DNA from: Gaiellasilicea sp963745775
GTDB lineage: Bacteria > Actinomycetota > Thermoleophilia > Gaiellales > Gaiellaceae
Assembly (NCBI GenBank): GCA_963745775.1
Contig: CAVUYY010000009.1
Span: 124,001 to 188,000, forward strand
Length of the DNA: 64,000 nucleotides
Direction of reading: 5' to 3'
This document shows positions 49,622 to 58,340 of the stretch, in pieces. Position numbers and translations under genes: made by a program. The notes under the pieces are model-generated. The model was not told where the DNA came from, searched no databases, and worked only from the letters and a program-made list of their open reading frames with translations. Numbering within the stretch: position 1 is the stretch's first letter; every line of letters begins with the position of its first letter.

Positions 49622-50496
49622 GCGGCCGGCCGATTCCGCTTCTCGTCGCCGGGGCGGCGTGCATCGCGTTCTCGGGCATCCTCGTTCGGCTCGCCGATGT
49701 GACTCCCTCGACGGCCGCGTTCTACCGTTGCGCGTACGCGCTGCCGGCGCTTCTTGCGATCGCACTCGTCGAGCGTCGCCGCTTCGGATCCAGAGGAATG
49801 CGAGCGCGTGGTCTCGCCTGGCTCGCCGGCGCCTTCTTCGCCGCCGATCTGATTCTCTGGCACCACTCGATCGCCGGAGTGGGGGCCGGGCTCGCGACGG
49901 TGCTCGGCAACGTTCAGGTCGTCATCGTCCCGATCGCCGCCTGGCTTCTCCTCTCCGAGCGGCCGGGGGCGCGAATCGTCGCCGCGGTTCCGGTAGTGCT
50001 GATCGGCGTCGTCCTCATTTCCGGAGCCTTCGGCGAGGGCGCATACGGCAGTGATCCGGCTCTCGGTGTGCTCTTCGGCGTCCTGACGGCGGTCGCCTAC
50101 GCCGGGTTTCTGCTCACCCTTCGCGCGGGCTCGGCCGACGTGCGCCGCTCCGGCGGCGCGCTCTTTCACGCCACACTCGCATCTGCGCTCGTCGTCCTAC
50201 CAGCGGGCTGGCTGCTGGGTGAGCTCGAGCTGCGGACGTCGTGGGAGTCGTTCGCCTGGCTCGTGACGCTCGCGCTGACGTCGCAGGTTCTCGGCTGGCT
50301 TCTGATCGCGACGGCGCTGCCGCTCGCGAAGGCAGCGATCAGCTCTGTCGTGCTGACGTTGCAACCGGTCGCCGCGGTTCTCTTCGCGATCGTGCTCGTC
50401 GACGAGAATCCGTCTCGAGTGCAGCTGGCGGGGGTAGGGGTGGTGATCTGCGGGATCGTGCTCGCGACCGTGCGGCGGCCTTCTTCGCCAACTTGA
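49618..50496 (+). CDS. DMT-superfamily (EamA) transporter
   Basis: About 292 residues with ten hydrophobic helices arranged as two EamA repeats, 'LVAGAACIAFSGILVRLADV' opening the first and 'GVLFGVLTAVAYAGFLLTLR' the second. Such proteins export metabolites or drugs; the substrate is unknown. No ATG, GTG or TTG lies near the conserved start; the CTG at 49618 overlaps the uppP stop (CTGA), so CTG initiation by coupling is proposed. Confidence 0.85.
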   Translation: MSGRPIPLLVAGAACIAFSGILVRLADVTPSTAAFYRCAYALPALLAIALVERRRFGSRGMRARGLAWLAGAFFAADLILWHHSIAGVGAGLATVLGNVQVVIVPIAAWLLLSERPGARIVAAVPVVLIGVVLISGAFGEGAYGSDPALGVLFGVLTAVAYAGFLLTLRAGSADVRRSGGALFHATLASALVVLPAGWLLGELELRTSWESFAWLVTLALTSQVLGWLLIATALPLAKAAISSVVLTLQPVAAVLFAIVLVDENPSRVQLAGVGVVICGIVLATVRRPSSPT

Positions 50497-50558
50497 CATA
50501 ACGTCCATTCTCGTGCACGGGCTTGCACCACCAGTTGCATCGGGAGTTTGAGACGCGG

Positions 50559-51659
50559 ATGCTGCAGGTAGAAGCCCCGAAGGCTTCGCGCCGCCCCCTC
50601 ATGACGACGATCGACATCGACCATCTCCTGCAGCACGAGGAGATCCAGCAACTCCTCGACGCGTCCGAGCAGATCGGCGTCATCCGTGCGGTCGAGGTCG
50701 CCGAGCTCGTCGAGACCCACGAACTCGACGCGCTCGAGCAGGATGCGCTCTTCCGCGAGCTCGAGCAGCGCGGGATCGACGTGGTCGAAGGCGCGAAGCC
50801 CGAGGAGCCGGCTCCCGCCCCTGCGCCGGCGGCCGCGGCCGAGACGACGACCGACGCGCTTCAGCTCTTCCTGCGGGAGGCCGGCCGTCATCAGCTCCTG
50901 ACGGCGGCTCAGGAGGTCGAGCTCGCAAAGCGGATCGAGCGAGGCGACATGCAGGCGAAGCAGCACATGATCCAGTCGAATCTCCGCCTCGTCGTCTCGA
51001 TCGCGAAGAACTATCGCAACCAGGGACTCCCGTTTCTCGATCTGATCCAGGAAGGGACGCTCGGCCTGATCCGGGCGGTCGAGAAGTTCGACTGGCGCCG
51101 TGGCTTCAAGTTCTCGACCTACGCGACGTGGTGGATCCGCCAGGCGGTGGCACGAGCCCTCGCCGACAAGGCGCGGACGATCCGGATGCCCGTCCACATC
51201 GTCGAGCGACTCCAGAAGATGAACCGCGCCGAGCGCACGCTCTGGACGCAACTCGGCCGCGAGCCGAAGCTCGAGGAGATCGCCGAGGAGGCCTCGCTGC
51301 CGCTGCAACAGGCGATCGAGGTGCGCGCGGCCGCCCGAGCCTCGACGAGCCTCGACCAACCGGTCGGCGAGACCGAGGACGCCGTGTTCGGCGACTTCGT
51401 GGCCGGTGATGGCCCCCTGCCCGAGGAGGAGGTCGAGGTCTCGCTCCGCAGCCAGGCGATTCGAGATGCCCTCGAGACGCTCGGAGAGCGCGAACGGCAG
51501 GTCGTGATCCTGCGCTACGGGCTCGCCGACTCCGAGCCCAGGACGCTCGAGGAGATCGGTCGGCGGCTCGGGCTCACGCGGGAACGTGTCCGGCAGATCG
51601 AGATCGACTCGCTGAAGCGGCTCTCGACCGTTCGCGAGATGGAAGCCGTCGGGCTGTAG
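50559..51659 (+). CDS. RNA polymerase sigma-70 factor (RpoD/SigA-like)
   Basis: About 366 residues. Region 1.2 ('ALQLFLREAGRHQLLTAAQE'), region 2 with the -10 recognition helix ('FSTYATWWIRQAVARALAD'), region 3 and region 4 with 'LGLTRERVRQIEIDSLKRL' for the -35. There is a short region-1.1-like acidic N-terminus. This is a group 1/2 factor, possibly the principal one. ATG 50559 is chosen; an upstream TTG at 50523 and an internal ATG at 50601 are alternatives. Convergent with a second sigma gene 9 bp away. Confidence 0.92.
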   Translation: MLQVEAPKASRRPLMTTIDIDHLLQHEEIQQLLDASEQIGVIRAVEVAELVETHELDALEQDALFRELEQRGIDVVEGAKPEEPAPAPAPAAAAETTTDALQLFLREAGRHQLLTAAQEVELAKRIERGDMQAKQHMIQSNLRLVVSIAKNYRNQGLPFLDLIQEGTLGLIRAVEKFDWRRGFKFSTYATWWIRQAVARALADKARTIRMPVHIVERLQKMNRAERTLWTQLGREPKLEEIAEEASLPLQQAIEVRAAARASTSLDQPVGETEDAVFGDFVAGDGPLPEEEVEVSLRSQAIRDALETLGERERQVVILRYGLADSEPRTLEEIGRRLGLTRERVRQIEIDSLKRLSTVREMEAVGL

Positions 51660-51668
51660 CTCGCGTTT

Positions 51669-52775
51669 CTAGCTCCGCAGGTAGAACTCGAGCGCCGGAG
51701 CGACTGCCCGCAGTTCGCGGAGCGCGCGTGACTCGAGTTGGCGAACCCGTTCGCGGGTGATTCCGAGCCCGGCTCCCACCTCCTCGAGCGTCCGCGGTGT
51801 GGCGCCACCCAGCCCGAAGCGCTGGACGAGCACCAGTCGCATCCGAGGGTTCAGGACCTCGAGCGCCTCGGCGAGCTCCTGCGCTCGCAGCCGCTCGGCC
51901 GTCTCCACGTCCGGCTCGGCCGACTTCGTGTCCTGGATCAGGTCGCCGTAAAGGCTCTCGCCGTCGCCGACGGGGGTCTCGAGGCTGAGCGAGTCCTCGA
52001 CGAGCTCGAGGAGATCCTGGACTCGCTGCTCCGTGAAGCCGCTCTCCTCGGCGATCTCCTCGAGCTTCGGCTCGCGGTTCAGCTTCTGAGCGAGGAGCCG
52101 GCGCGACCGGGTCACGCGGCGAACCTGCTCGGCGACATGGACGGGCAGCCGAATCGTGCGTCCCTGCTCGGCGAGCGCGCGGGTGACCGCTTGGCGGATC
52201 CACCAGGTGGCGTAGGTCGAGAGCTTGAAGCCCATCTTGTAGTCGAATTTCTCGACGGCACGGATCAAGCCGAGGTTGCCCTCCTGGATCAGGTCGAGCA
52301 GAGGTACCCCGGCCTTCGTGTAGTTGCGCGTGATCGACATCACGAGGCGCAGGTTCGACTCGATCAGCCTTCGCTTGGCAGCTTCGTCGCCGAGATCCTT
52401 GCGACGCGCGAGCTCGCGCTCCTCGCTCGCCGTCAGGAGCCGGCCGTCGCCGATCGCGCGCACGTAGAGCTTGAGCGGATCCTGGGTCGTCTCGACGGTC
52501 GGCGTGGCGGCGCCGTGGTCGTCGTCGCCCTCGTCCTCCTCCGCGACGGCCGGATCGTCGAGGGCCGGCAGCAGCTCCAGATAGGGCTCGGTGTCATCGG
52601 GTCGGCGAGGGGCTCGGCGGCGTTGTGCTCCACAGTGCTCGCTGTATCGGCGGAGAGCGTGGGCGGCTTGAGCGGCGACACTCGAACGCGGCGAGGGACT
52701 CGGATCCCGCTCTCGAAGAGAGAGTCGCAACCTCGTCCTAACTTCGCCAATACACCTTGCGTCTACGCTCTTCAA
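51669..52775 (-). CDS. Second RNA polymerase sigma-70 factor (RpoD-like)
   Basis: 368 residues: region 1.2 ('DPLKLYVRAIGDGRLLTASE'), region 2 ('LSTYATWWIRQAVTRALAEQ') and region 4 ('LGITRERVRQLESRALRELR'). It is about as close to RpoD as its neighbour on the other strand, so one is probably an alternative group 2 factor. The first ~65 residues in this frame are unusually Arg-rich. An overlapping frame from a TTG at 52750 ('MAKLGRGCDSLFESGI...') reads more naturally, so the N-terminus may be misframed. Confidence 0.88.
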   Translation of the reverse strand: MKSVDARCIGEVRTRLRLSLRERDPSPSPRSSVAAQAAHALRRYSEHCGAQRRRAPRRPDDTEPYLELLPALDDPAVAEEDEGDDDHGAATPTVETTQDPLKLYVRAIGDGRLLTASEERELARRKDLGDEAAKRRLIESNLRLVMSITRNYTKAGVPLLDLIQEGNLGLIRAVEKFDYKMGFKLSTYATWWIRQAVTRALAEQGRTIRLPVHVAEQVRRVTRSRRLLAQKLNREPKLEEIAEESGFTEQRVQDLLELVEDSLSLETPVGDGESLYGDLIQDTKSAEPDVETAERLRAQELAEALEVLNPRMRLVLVQRFGLGGATPRTLEEVGAGLGITRERVRQLESRALRELRAVAPALEFYLRS

Positions 52776-52819
52776 GTCGTGGGTTCACCAGCCGATAACA
52801 GTCGTAGGATTCAGTAGAT

Positions 52820-53617
52820 ATGTGTGGAATCGCCGGATACAGTCTCGATCCAGCCTCCAGCGTCAACAAGACGCTCGCGGCGCAGGCGCTGCTGGCCGGG
52901 ATCGCCGAGCGGGGAGCCGATGCAGTCGGCTATGCGTATCGCGGCAGCGATCAGGTCGTCCGGATCCACAAGCGTCGCTCTGGTGCAACCGCCCTGCTGG
53001 ACGAGCTCCATGTGCCGGCGGCCGCGACGCAGGTTCTCGTGCACGTCCGTGACTACACGAAGGGCCATCCGACCATCGAGGCGAACAACCACCCCATCCG
53101 GCACGGGGCCGTGATCGGGATCCACAACGGGATCATCGTCAACGACGACGAGATCTTCGCCCGCTACGGCTTCGCCCGCGCAACGCCCGAGATGACCGTC
53201 GACTCGGAGGCGATTTTCGCGCTTGCGGAGCACGCCGAGGGGCGGCCGGAAGCGCTCGAGGAGCTGCACGGGGCGATGGCGACGAGCTGGCTCGACGAGC
53301 GCGCTCCCTCGACGCTCTATCTCGCACGCGCGGTCGGGCGTCCGCTCTGGATCGGCGCCGGCAGCAAGGAGCTCTTCTTCGCCTCGACCCGAGACGCGCT
53401 CGAGGTGCTCGAGCAGACGCTTCGGCTGACGCTTCGGAAGCGCGAGGTCGACGAAGGAACTCTGCTCCACGCGGTCGACGGCCGGATCGAGAGCACCCAC
53501 CGCTTCCACCCCGATCGCTCGTACGTCGAGGAGACGATCCTCCCCTCGATTCGTGCTCCGCACGAAGGCGACTCCTGCCTTCGTCGGCTCGCGGCGATCG
53601 CGCTCGCAGCCGCGTAG
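52820..53617 (+). CDS. Stand-alone class II glutamine amidotransferase
   Basis: 265 residues. After Met removal the N-terminal nucleophile would be Cys2 ('MCGIAGYSLDP'). Other Ntn-amidotransferase landmarks are 'GIAERGADAVGYAYRG', 'HVRDYTKGHPTIEANNHP' and 'IGIHNGIIVNDDEIF'. The usual partner domain (sugar isomerase, synthetase or phosphoribosyltransferase) is absent, so ammonia must be delivered to an unknown protein. A TAGGAT element lies 9 nt upstream of the ATG. Confidence 0.87.
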   Translation: MCGIAGYSLDPASSVNKTLAAQALLAGIAERGADAVGYAYRGSDQVVRIHKRRSGATALLDELHVPAAATQVLVHVRDYTKGHPTIEANNHPIRHGAVIGIHNGIIVNDDEIFARYGFARATPEMTVDSEAIFALAEHAEGRPEALEELHGAMATSWLDERAPSTLYLARAVGRPLWIGAGSKELFFASTRDALEVLEQTLRLTLRKREVDEGTLLHAVDGRIESTHRFHPDRSYVEETILPSIRAPHEGDSCLRRLAAIALAAA

Positions 53618-53629
53618 CGCCTCAGGCCT

Positions 53630-54310
53630 CTAGGCCAGGGTTCCGTCCGGCGCCACGCTGGCGCCCTCTTCGTGGAGTCGCTCCCGCACGAGGTACTGGA
53701 AGGCGGCCCAGGCTGGTTGGACGTCGAGCATCCGGTAGACCTGCCACTCGGTGAGAAGCGAGGGATCGTTCTGGCGGGCGCGTTTCCAGTCGTCCATCTT
53801 CGGCAGCCTGCCGAGGCTGCGCGCGAGGACGGCGCCCTGCTCGACCGCCCGCTCGAGTCGCTCCTCGCCGAGTGGGACGTCGAAGCCAGCCTCCCTGAGC
53901 GCCTGCGCGAACGAGCCGAACGTGTGCCAGAGCAGCGACTTCGAGGGCATCGAGCCCTTGCGCTCGTCGAGATCGCGGGCCGTGGGCGTTCGGCCGAGCT
54001 CTTCGCCGAGCAGCCGGAGCCGGCCGAGCAGCTCCTCGCGTGTCGCGAATCGACGTGGCACGAGGCCGGCCTGCCGCTTGGCGGCGTTCCAGCTCCCGAA
54101 GTGCTCGATCACCGTCTGCGGATGGACTCGCGTCTGCGCGTCGGCTGCGAACTCCCGCATCGTCGGCGACCGGCCGAGTCGCTCCGCGCTCTCGCGCAGC
54201 TCTGCGAGGATCTGCTCGTCGGTGTACCGCTTGCGAATGCCCGCCTGGAACTCGGCCAGAGCCTGCGGGTCGATGCCTGCCACCGACGGGTGGCGGCGAC
54301 CTCGGGTCAT
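53630..54310 (-). CDS. HNH_repeat (homing-endonuclease-associated) DNA-binding protein
   Basis: 226 residues built from about three related units. Each has a helix like 'ILAELRESAERLGRSPTMRE' or 'LLGRLRLLGEELGRTPTARD' followed by an F-G-S-W/F-x-x-A segment ('HFGSWNAAKRQAGL', 'TFGSFAQALREAGF'). This matches the repeat found beside HNH homing endonucleases, thought to bind DNA. No nuclease motif is present, so it may be a regulator. The ATG lies 6 nt after a -10 element. Confidence 0.8.
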   Translation of the reverse strand: MTRGRRHPSVAGIDPQALAEFQAGIRKRYTDEQILAELRESAERLGRSPTMREFAADAQTRVHPQTVIEHFGSWNAAKRQAGLVPRRFATREELLGRLRLLGEELGRTPTARDLDERKGSMPSKSLLWHTFGSFAQALREAGFDVPLGEERLERAVEQGAVLARSLGRLPKMDDWKRARQNDPSLLTEWQVYRMLDVQPAWAAFQYLVRERLHEEGASVAPDGTLA

Positions 54311-54316
54311 GCAAGT

Positions 54317-54344
54317 AGTCTAGAGCAGATTGACCATATTGCAA
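54317..54344 (-). promoter_or_regulatory. Leaderless promoter of the HNH_repeat gene
   Basis: On the minus strand TTGCAA (54344-54339), a 16-bp spacer and TAGACT (54322-54317) precede the ATG at 54310 by 6 nt. It is the most AT-rich spot in the neighbourhood. Confidence 0.6.
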
Positions 54345-54394
54345 GGGGGCACGAGCAGCCGTGGCCGTTTCGGTAGAGGCTAGTCTCGACGCGG

Positions 54395-55765
54395 ATGAAC
54401 GCCCGGCTTGCAATCGAAGCGGCTGCCGCCCGTGCTGCCGCACGGCTTTCTCGGTTCGCGGGAACGGGCGGAGGTACGACGATTCCGGGCAAGCTGCTCT
54501 GGAAGCTCGATCCTGGAGCCATCGACGCCCTCGCAGCGAGGCTCGAGCGCGGAGCAGTCGTCGTCTCCGCCACCAACGGCAAGACGACCACGACCGCGAT
54601 GGTGGCGGAGATCCTGGGCCCGGACGTCAGGCTCGCCTGGAACCGCTCGGGCGCCAACCTCCTGTCAGGGGTCGCATCGGCACTGCTCGCCGCCCCCGAG
54701 GCGGAGCTCGCCCTTCTGGAGGTCGACGAGGCGGCGCTGCCGGAGGCAGTTCGACGTGTCCAGCCGAGCGCGCTCCTGCTCGGCAACCTCTTCCGCGATC
54801 AGCTCGACCGCTATGGCGAGCTCGAACACGTTGCCGCCGGCTGGCGACGCACGGTGCTTGGTCTCCCCCAGTCGACGACGCTCGTCGTCAACGGCGACGA
54901 CCCTCAGGTCGGCAGCCTGGCCCGCGACCGGAACGGCTCCATTGCCTACGGACTCGACGATCCACGCCACTCGCGTCCGTCCCTGCAACACGCGGCGGAC
55001 TCGCGCTACTGCATCGTCTGTGGCCACCCGTACGAGTTCGCGGCGGCCTACGTCGGCCATCTCGGCGACTATCGCTGTACCTCCTGCGGACACGCCCGCC
55101 CGGAGCTGCAGGTCGTCGCCCGGGAGATCGAGCTCGATGGGCTCGAGAGCGCGGCGTTCGAGCTTGTGACACCGGCGGGCTCGACTCGGGTCGAGCTGCG
55201 GCTTCCCGGCCTCTACAACGTCTACAACGCGGTCGGTGCCGCCGCGCTCGCCCAGACGCTCGGCTCGAGCCTGGAGGAGATCAGGCTCGGTCTTGCCCGC
55301 TTCGACGCAGCCTTCGGGCGCTTCGAGCGGATCGCGAGCGGCGACAAGTCGATTCTCGTTCTCCTGATCAAGAACCCGGCCGGGGCGAACGAGGTCGTGC
55401 GGACGCTGGACGACGGCGGCGCGCCGCCGGTGCTCCTGCTCGCCCTGAACGACGCGATCGCGGACGGGAAGGACGTGTCCTGGATCTGGGACATCGATCT
55501 CGAGCCGCTCCTGGCCGAGGCCGAGCGCGTGATCGTATCCGGTGACCGTGCCGCCGAGCTGGCGCTGCGCTGCACGTACGGCGGCCTCGACGAGAGCGCG
55601 CTCGAGCTCGAGCCCGACCTGGAACGGGCGCTCGATCGCGCGCTCGCGCTGACGCCGGCGGGCGGCGAGCTCGTCGTCCTGCCGACCTACACCGCGATGC
55701 TCGCGCTGCAGCGGATCGTCGCCGAGCGGGGACTGACGAGGCCGTACTGGGAGGCGGGGTCGTGA
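54395..55765 (+). CDS. murT: Lipid II isoglutaminyl synthase, Mur-ligase subunit
   Basis: 456 residues. The Mur ligase ATP site is 'VVSATNGKTTTTAMVAEIL', with 'LLEVDEAALPEAVRRV' and 'NLFRDQLDRYGELEHVA'. An inserted zinc ribbon with four Cys ('YCIVCGHPYEF' and 'YRCTSCGHARPE') is characteristic of MurT. The C-terminal DUF1727 domain includes 'LLIKNPAGANEVVRTL'. With GatD it amidates the D-Glu carboxylate of lipid II. Stop overlaps gatD. Confidence 0.95.
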   Translation: MNARLAIEAAAARAAARLSRFAGTGGGTTIPGKLLWKLDPGAIDALAARLERGAVVVSATNGKTTTTAMVAEILGPDVRLAWNRSGANLLSGVASALLAAPEAELALLEVDEAALPEAVRRVQPSALLLGNLFRDQLDRYGELEHVAAGWRRTVLGLPQSTTLVVNGDDPQVGSLARDRNGSIAYGLDDPRHSRPSLQHAADSRYCIVCGHPYEFAAAYVGHLGDYRCTSCGHARPELQVVAREIELDGLESAAFELVTPAGSTRVELRLPGLYNVYNAVGAAALAQTLGSSLEEIRLGLARFDAAFGRFERIASGDKSILVLLIKNPAGANEVVRTLDDGGAPPVLLLALNDAIADGKDVSWIWDIDLEPLLAEAERVIVSGDRAAELALRCTYGGLDESALELEPDLERALDRALALTPAGGELVVLPTYTAMLALQRIVAERGLTRPYWEAGS

Positions 55766-56514
55766 AGATCCGCATGGGGCATCTCTATCCGGACTACCTG
55801 AACATCTACGCCGATCGCGGCAACGTCGCTGTTCTGGCCCGCCGAGCCTCTTTACGGGGACACGAGCTTGTTGTCGCCTCGATCGGCTTCGGGGACGATG
55901 TGCAGCCGGGTGCCCACGATCTGCTCTACATCGGCGGCGGCCAGGATCGCGAGCAGACGCTCGTCGCCGGCGATCTCGCCGCAAAGGCCGTCGCGATCGA
56001 GGCGGCCGTGGCTTCTGGAGCGGCTCTCCTCGCCGTCTGCGGCGGCTACCAGCTGCTCGGCCGAGGCTATCGAGGCCTCGGCGGCGCCGACCTTCCCGGT
56101 GTCGGCCTCTTCCCTCACGAGACGGTCGCGGGGGAACGGCGAATGATCGGTGACGTCCTGCTCGAGTGCGAGCTCGAGCCCGGCGAGCGGCGCACCCTCG
56201 CCGGCTTCGAGAATCACGCCGGCCGAACGCGGCTCGACCCCGGCGCCGAGCCGCTCGGTCGGGTTGTCGCAGGCTTCGGGAACGACGGAGAGTCTGGCTA
56301 CGAAGGCTGCCGCGTCGGCCGGGCGATCGGCACGTACCTGCACGGCCCGCTGCTACCGCGCAATCCCTGGCTCGCCGACTGGCTGCTCGCGCAGGCGCTG
56401 GCTCACGCCGCGGAAACCGAGCCGCCGGAGCTGGAGCCGCTCGACGACACGCTCGAGGCGCGCGCCCACGCGGTGTCAGCGCAGCGCGCCAGAGCTCGCG
56501 GCGGCCGCTTCTAG
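55762..56514 (+). CDS. gatD: Lipid II isoglutaminyl synthase, glutamine amidotransferase subunit
   Basis: 250 residues of the CobB/CobQ-like class I glutaminase fold. The nucleophile Cys is in 'ALLAVCGGYQLLGRGY' and the catalytic His in 'GTYLHGPLLPRNPWLAD'. The opening 'GHLYPDYLNIYADRGNVAVL' is typical of GatD. It supplies ammonia to MurT. The start overlaps murT. Confidence 0.95.
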   Translation: MKIRMGHLYPDYLNIYADRGNVAVLARRASLRGHELVVASIGFGDDVQPGAHDLLYIGGGQDREQTLVAGDLAAKAVAIEAAVASGAALLAVCGGYQLLGRGYRGLGGADLPGVGLFPHETVAGERRMIGDVLLECELEPGERRTLAGFENHAGRTRLDPGAEPLGRVVAGFGNDGESGYEGCRVGRAIGTYLHGPLLPRNPWLADWLLAQALAHAAETEPPELEPLDDTLEARAHAVSAQRARARGGRF

Positions 56515-57862
56515 AATCGCCGCTGCCGAGCGCTCGACGTCGTCGTTCGTCGTCCGGAAGCTCGAGACCGAGATCCGCATCGCCGCTCGGCCCTGCCAGT
56601 CCGTGACGCCGAGCCAGCAGGTGCCGTCGTCCTGAACGCGGCGAACCACCTCGCGCGTCGTCTCGTCGTCGTCGCGGAAACGGACGAGAACCTGGTTGAG
56701 ACAAATCTCGTTGAGGATCTCGACGCCTGGCTCTGCGGCGAGTAGCTCGGCGAAGCGGCGGGCGTGCTCGCAGCACCGGTCGACCAGCTCGGCGACACCG
56801 TTCCGCCCCAGTGACCTCAACGCTGCCCAGACCGCGAAGCCGCGTGCGCGGCGCGACGACTCCGGCACCCAGTCGGAAGGGCTCCGGCCGCCGGCGCGCT
56901 GGAGGTAGCTCGCCGCGACAGCCATGGCGTCGGCGTGTGCGGCGGGATGCTTCGTGAAGACGATCCCGCAGTCGTACGGAACGTTGAGCCACTTGTGAGC
57001 ATCGGCGGCCCACGAATCTGCCCGTTCGACGCCGTCGACGAGCTGGCGATACCGCGGGCTCGCGGCCGCCCAGAGCCCGAAGGCGCCGTCGACGTGGATC
57101 CAGGCCTCGGTGGTCTCGCAAGCGTCCGCGATCTCTGCAAGCGGATCGACCGCGCCGGTGTTGACGTTGCCCGCTTGGGCGCAGACGATCGTGGGACCCG
57201 CCGCCGCCTCGAGCGCCTCCTTCAGCGCTTCGGCGCGAATCCTGCCCTGACCGTCCACAGGGACGAGCTCGAGACAGGCGGTGCCGAGCCCGAGCAGCCG
57301 CAGCGAACGATCGATCGTGACGTGTCGCTCGGCGCCCGCGAGGACGCGGATCCGCGGCGCGCCTACGAGTCCGTCACGAGCGACATCCCATCCCGCGCGG
57401 GCCAGAACATGCTGGCGCGCAGCCGCAAGCGCAGTCGTGTTCGCTCCCTGGGCGCCGGTGACAAACCCGCTCGAGACACCCGTCGGGCAGGCCGAGCAGC
57501 TCGACGAGCCACCCCGCGGCGATCTCCTCGACGGCTGCGGCAGCAGGCGAGGTGACGACCGAGAAGCCGTTCTGATCCCACGTGGTCGCGAGCCAGTCCG
57601 CCGCCACCGACGCCGGCAGCGCGCTTCCGATCACGAAGCCGAAGTAGCGTCCGGTTTGCGATCCGACAACGCCTGGCTCGGCTCCCGCGACAAGCTCCGC
57701 GACGACCTCCGCGTCGTCGACTCCCTCCTCGGAAAGGGGGCCGCCGAGGGCTTCGCGCAGCTCCTCGATCGTCGCAGTCGCCGCCACCGAACGCTCTGCG
57801 AGCGAGTCCAGGAATCGGGCGGCGTGGCCGGCGGTCAGCCGCAGCAGCTCCTCGTGCGCCAT
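56476..57862 (-). CDS. Group II PLP-dependent amino acid decarboxylase (frameshifted)
   Basis: About 460 residues when repaired. The N-terminal part runs to 'WLVELLGLPDG'. One extra base near 57460 then shifts to 'SGFVTGAQGANTTALAAAR'. The core has 'WIHVDGAFGLWAAASP' (Asp) and the PLP Lys in 'SWAADAHKWLNVPYDCGI'. Relatives decarboxylate glutamate, aromatic amino acids, diaminobutyrate or aspartate; the substrate is undetermined. It overlaps the 3' end of gatD by 39 bp, tail to tail. ATG 7 nt after TAGGAT. Confidence 0.87.
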
Positions 57863-57869
57863 GACGCCG

Positions 57870-57875
57870 ATCCTA
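57870..57875 (-). promoter_or_regulatory. Leaderless -10 element of the PLP decarboxylase gene
   Basis: TAGGAT on the minus strand, seven bases before the ATG at 57862, close to the stop of the NUDIX gene. Confidence 0.45.
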
Positions 57876-57885
57876 CTTCGCGGCG

Positions 57886-58338
57886 CTAGGGCCGCCAGAG
57901 CGCGCCCAGATAGACAGCAGGGTCGCCCGGCTGCCAGCGCTGGAGAAATCGCTGGATCGGTGGGTGGAGGACGATCCCGTCGAGCTCGTCGAGGGCGAAG
58001 AGCCGATGCTCGCTCACCGCCTCGTCCTGGGAGACCACGTCCTCGAGCGAGCCGTCGACGTCGCCCGCGAAGATGATGTGCACGACGTGCTTCGTGCTCA
58101 GCGAGCGCGCCGGGGCGATCGAATCGACGAGTGCCACCGGCCCTTCCACCGGTGGCGCCTCGATCCCCACCTCCTCTGCCAGCTCTCGGGCGAGCGCCAC
58201 CATCAGGCTCTCGCCGGACTTCACTCCTCCACCGGGAAGCAGCCAGACGTCACCGCTCCGCTTGGCGTGACGGCAGAGCAGGATCCGCCCGTGCCAGCGC
58301 AGCATCGCCGAGACCCGGATCCGCGGCTCGAGCCTCAC
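57886..58338 (-). CDS. NUDIX hydrolase
   Basis: 150 residues. The Nudix box reads 'GGGVKSGESLMVALARELAE' continuing EVGI, with all catalytic Glu in place. The strand 'GRILLCRHAKRSGDVWLLPG' precedes it. It hydrolyses a nucleoside diphosphate linked to an unknown group; pairing with dUTPase suggests nucleotide pool sanitation. The GTG at 58338 follows the dut stop by 2 nt. Confidence 0.88.
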   Translation of the reverse strand: MRLEPRIRVSAMLRWHGRILLCRHAKRSGDVWLLPGGGVKSGESLMVALARELAEEVGIEAPPVEGPVALVDSIAPARSLSTKHVVHIIFAGDVDGSLEDVVSQDEAVSEHRLFALDELDGIVLHPPIQRFLQRWQPGDPAVYLGALWRP

Positions 58339-58340
58339 TC

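Noticed and set aside
52600..52750. A frame break near the N-terminus of the minus-strand sigma factor
   Set aside because: The alternative frame reads more naturally, but joining it needs a missing base rather than an extra one, unlike all other cases, so it is only noted as a doubt.
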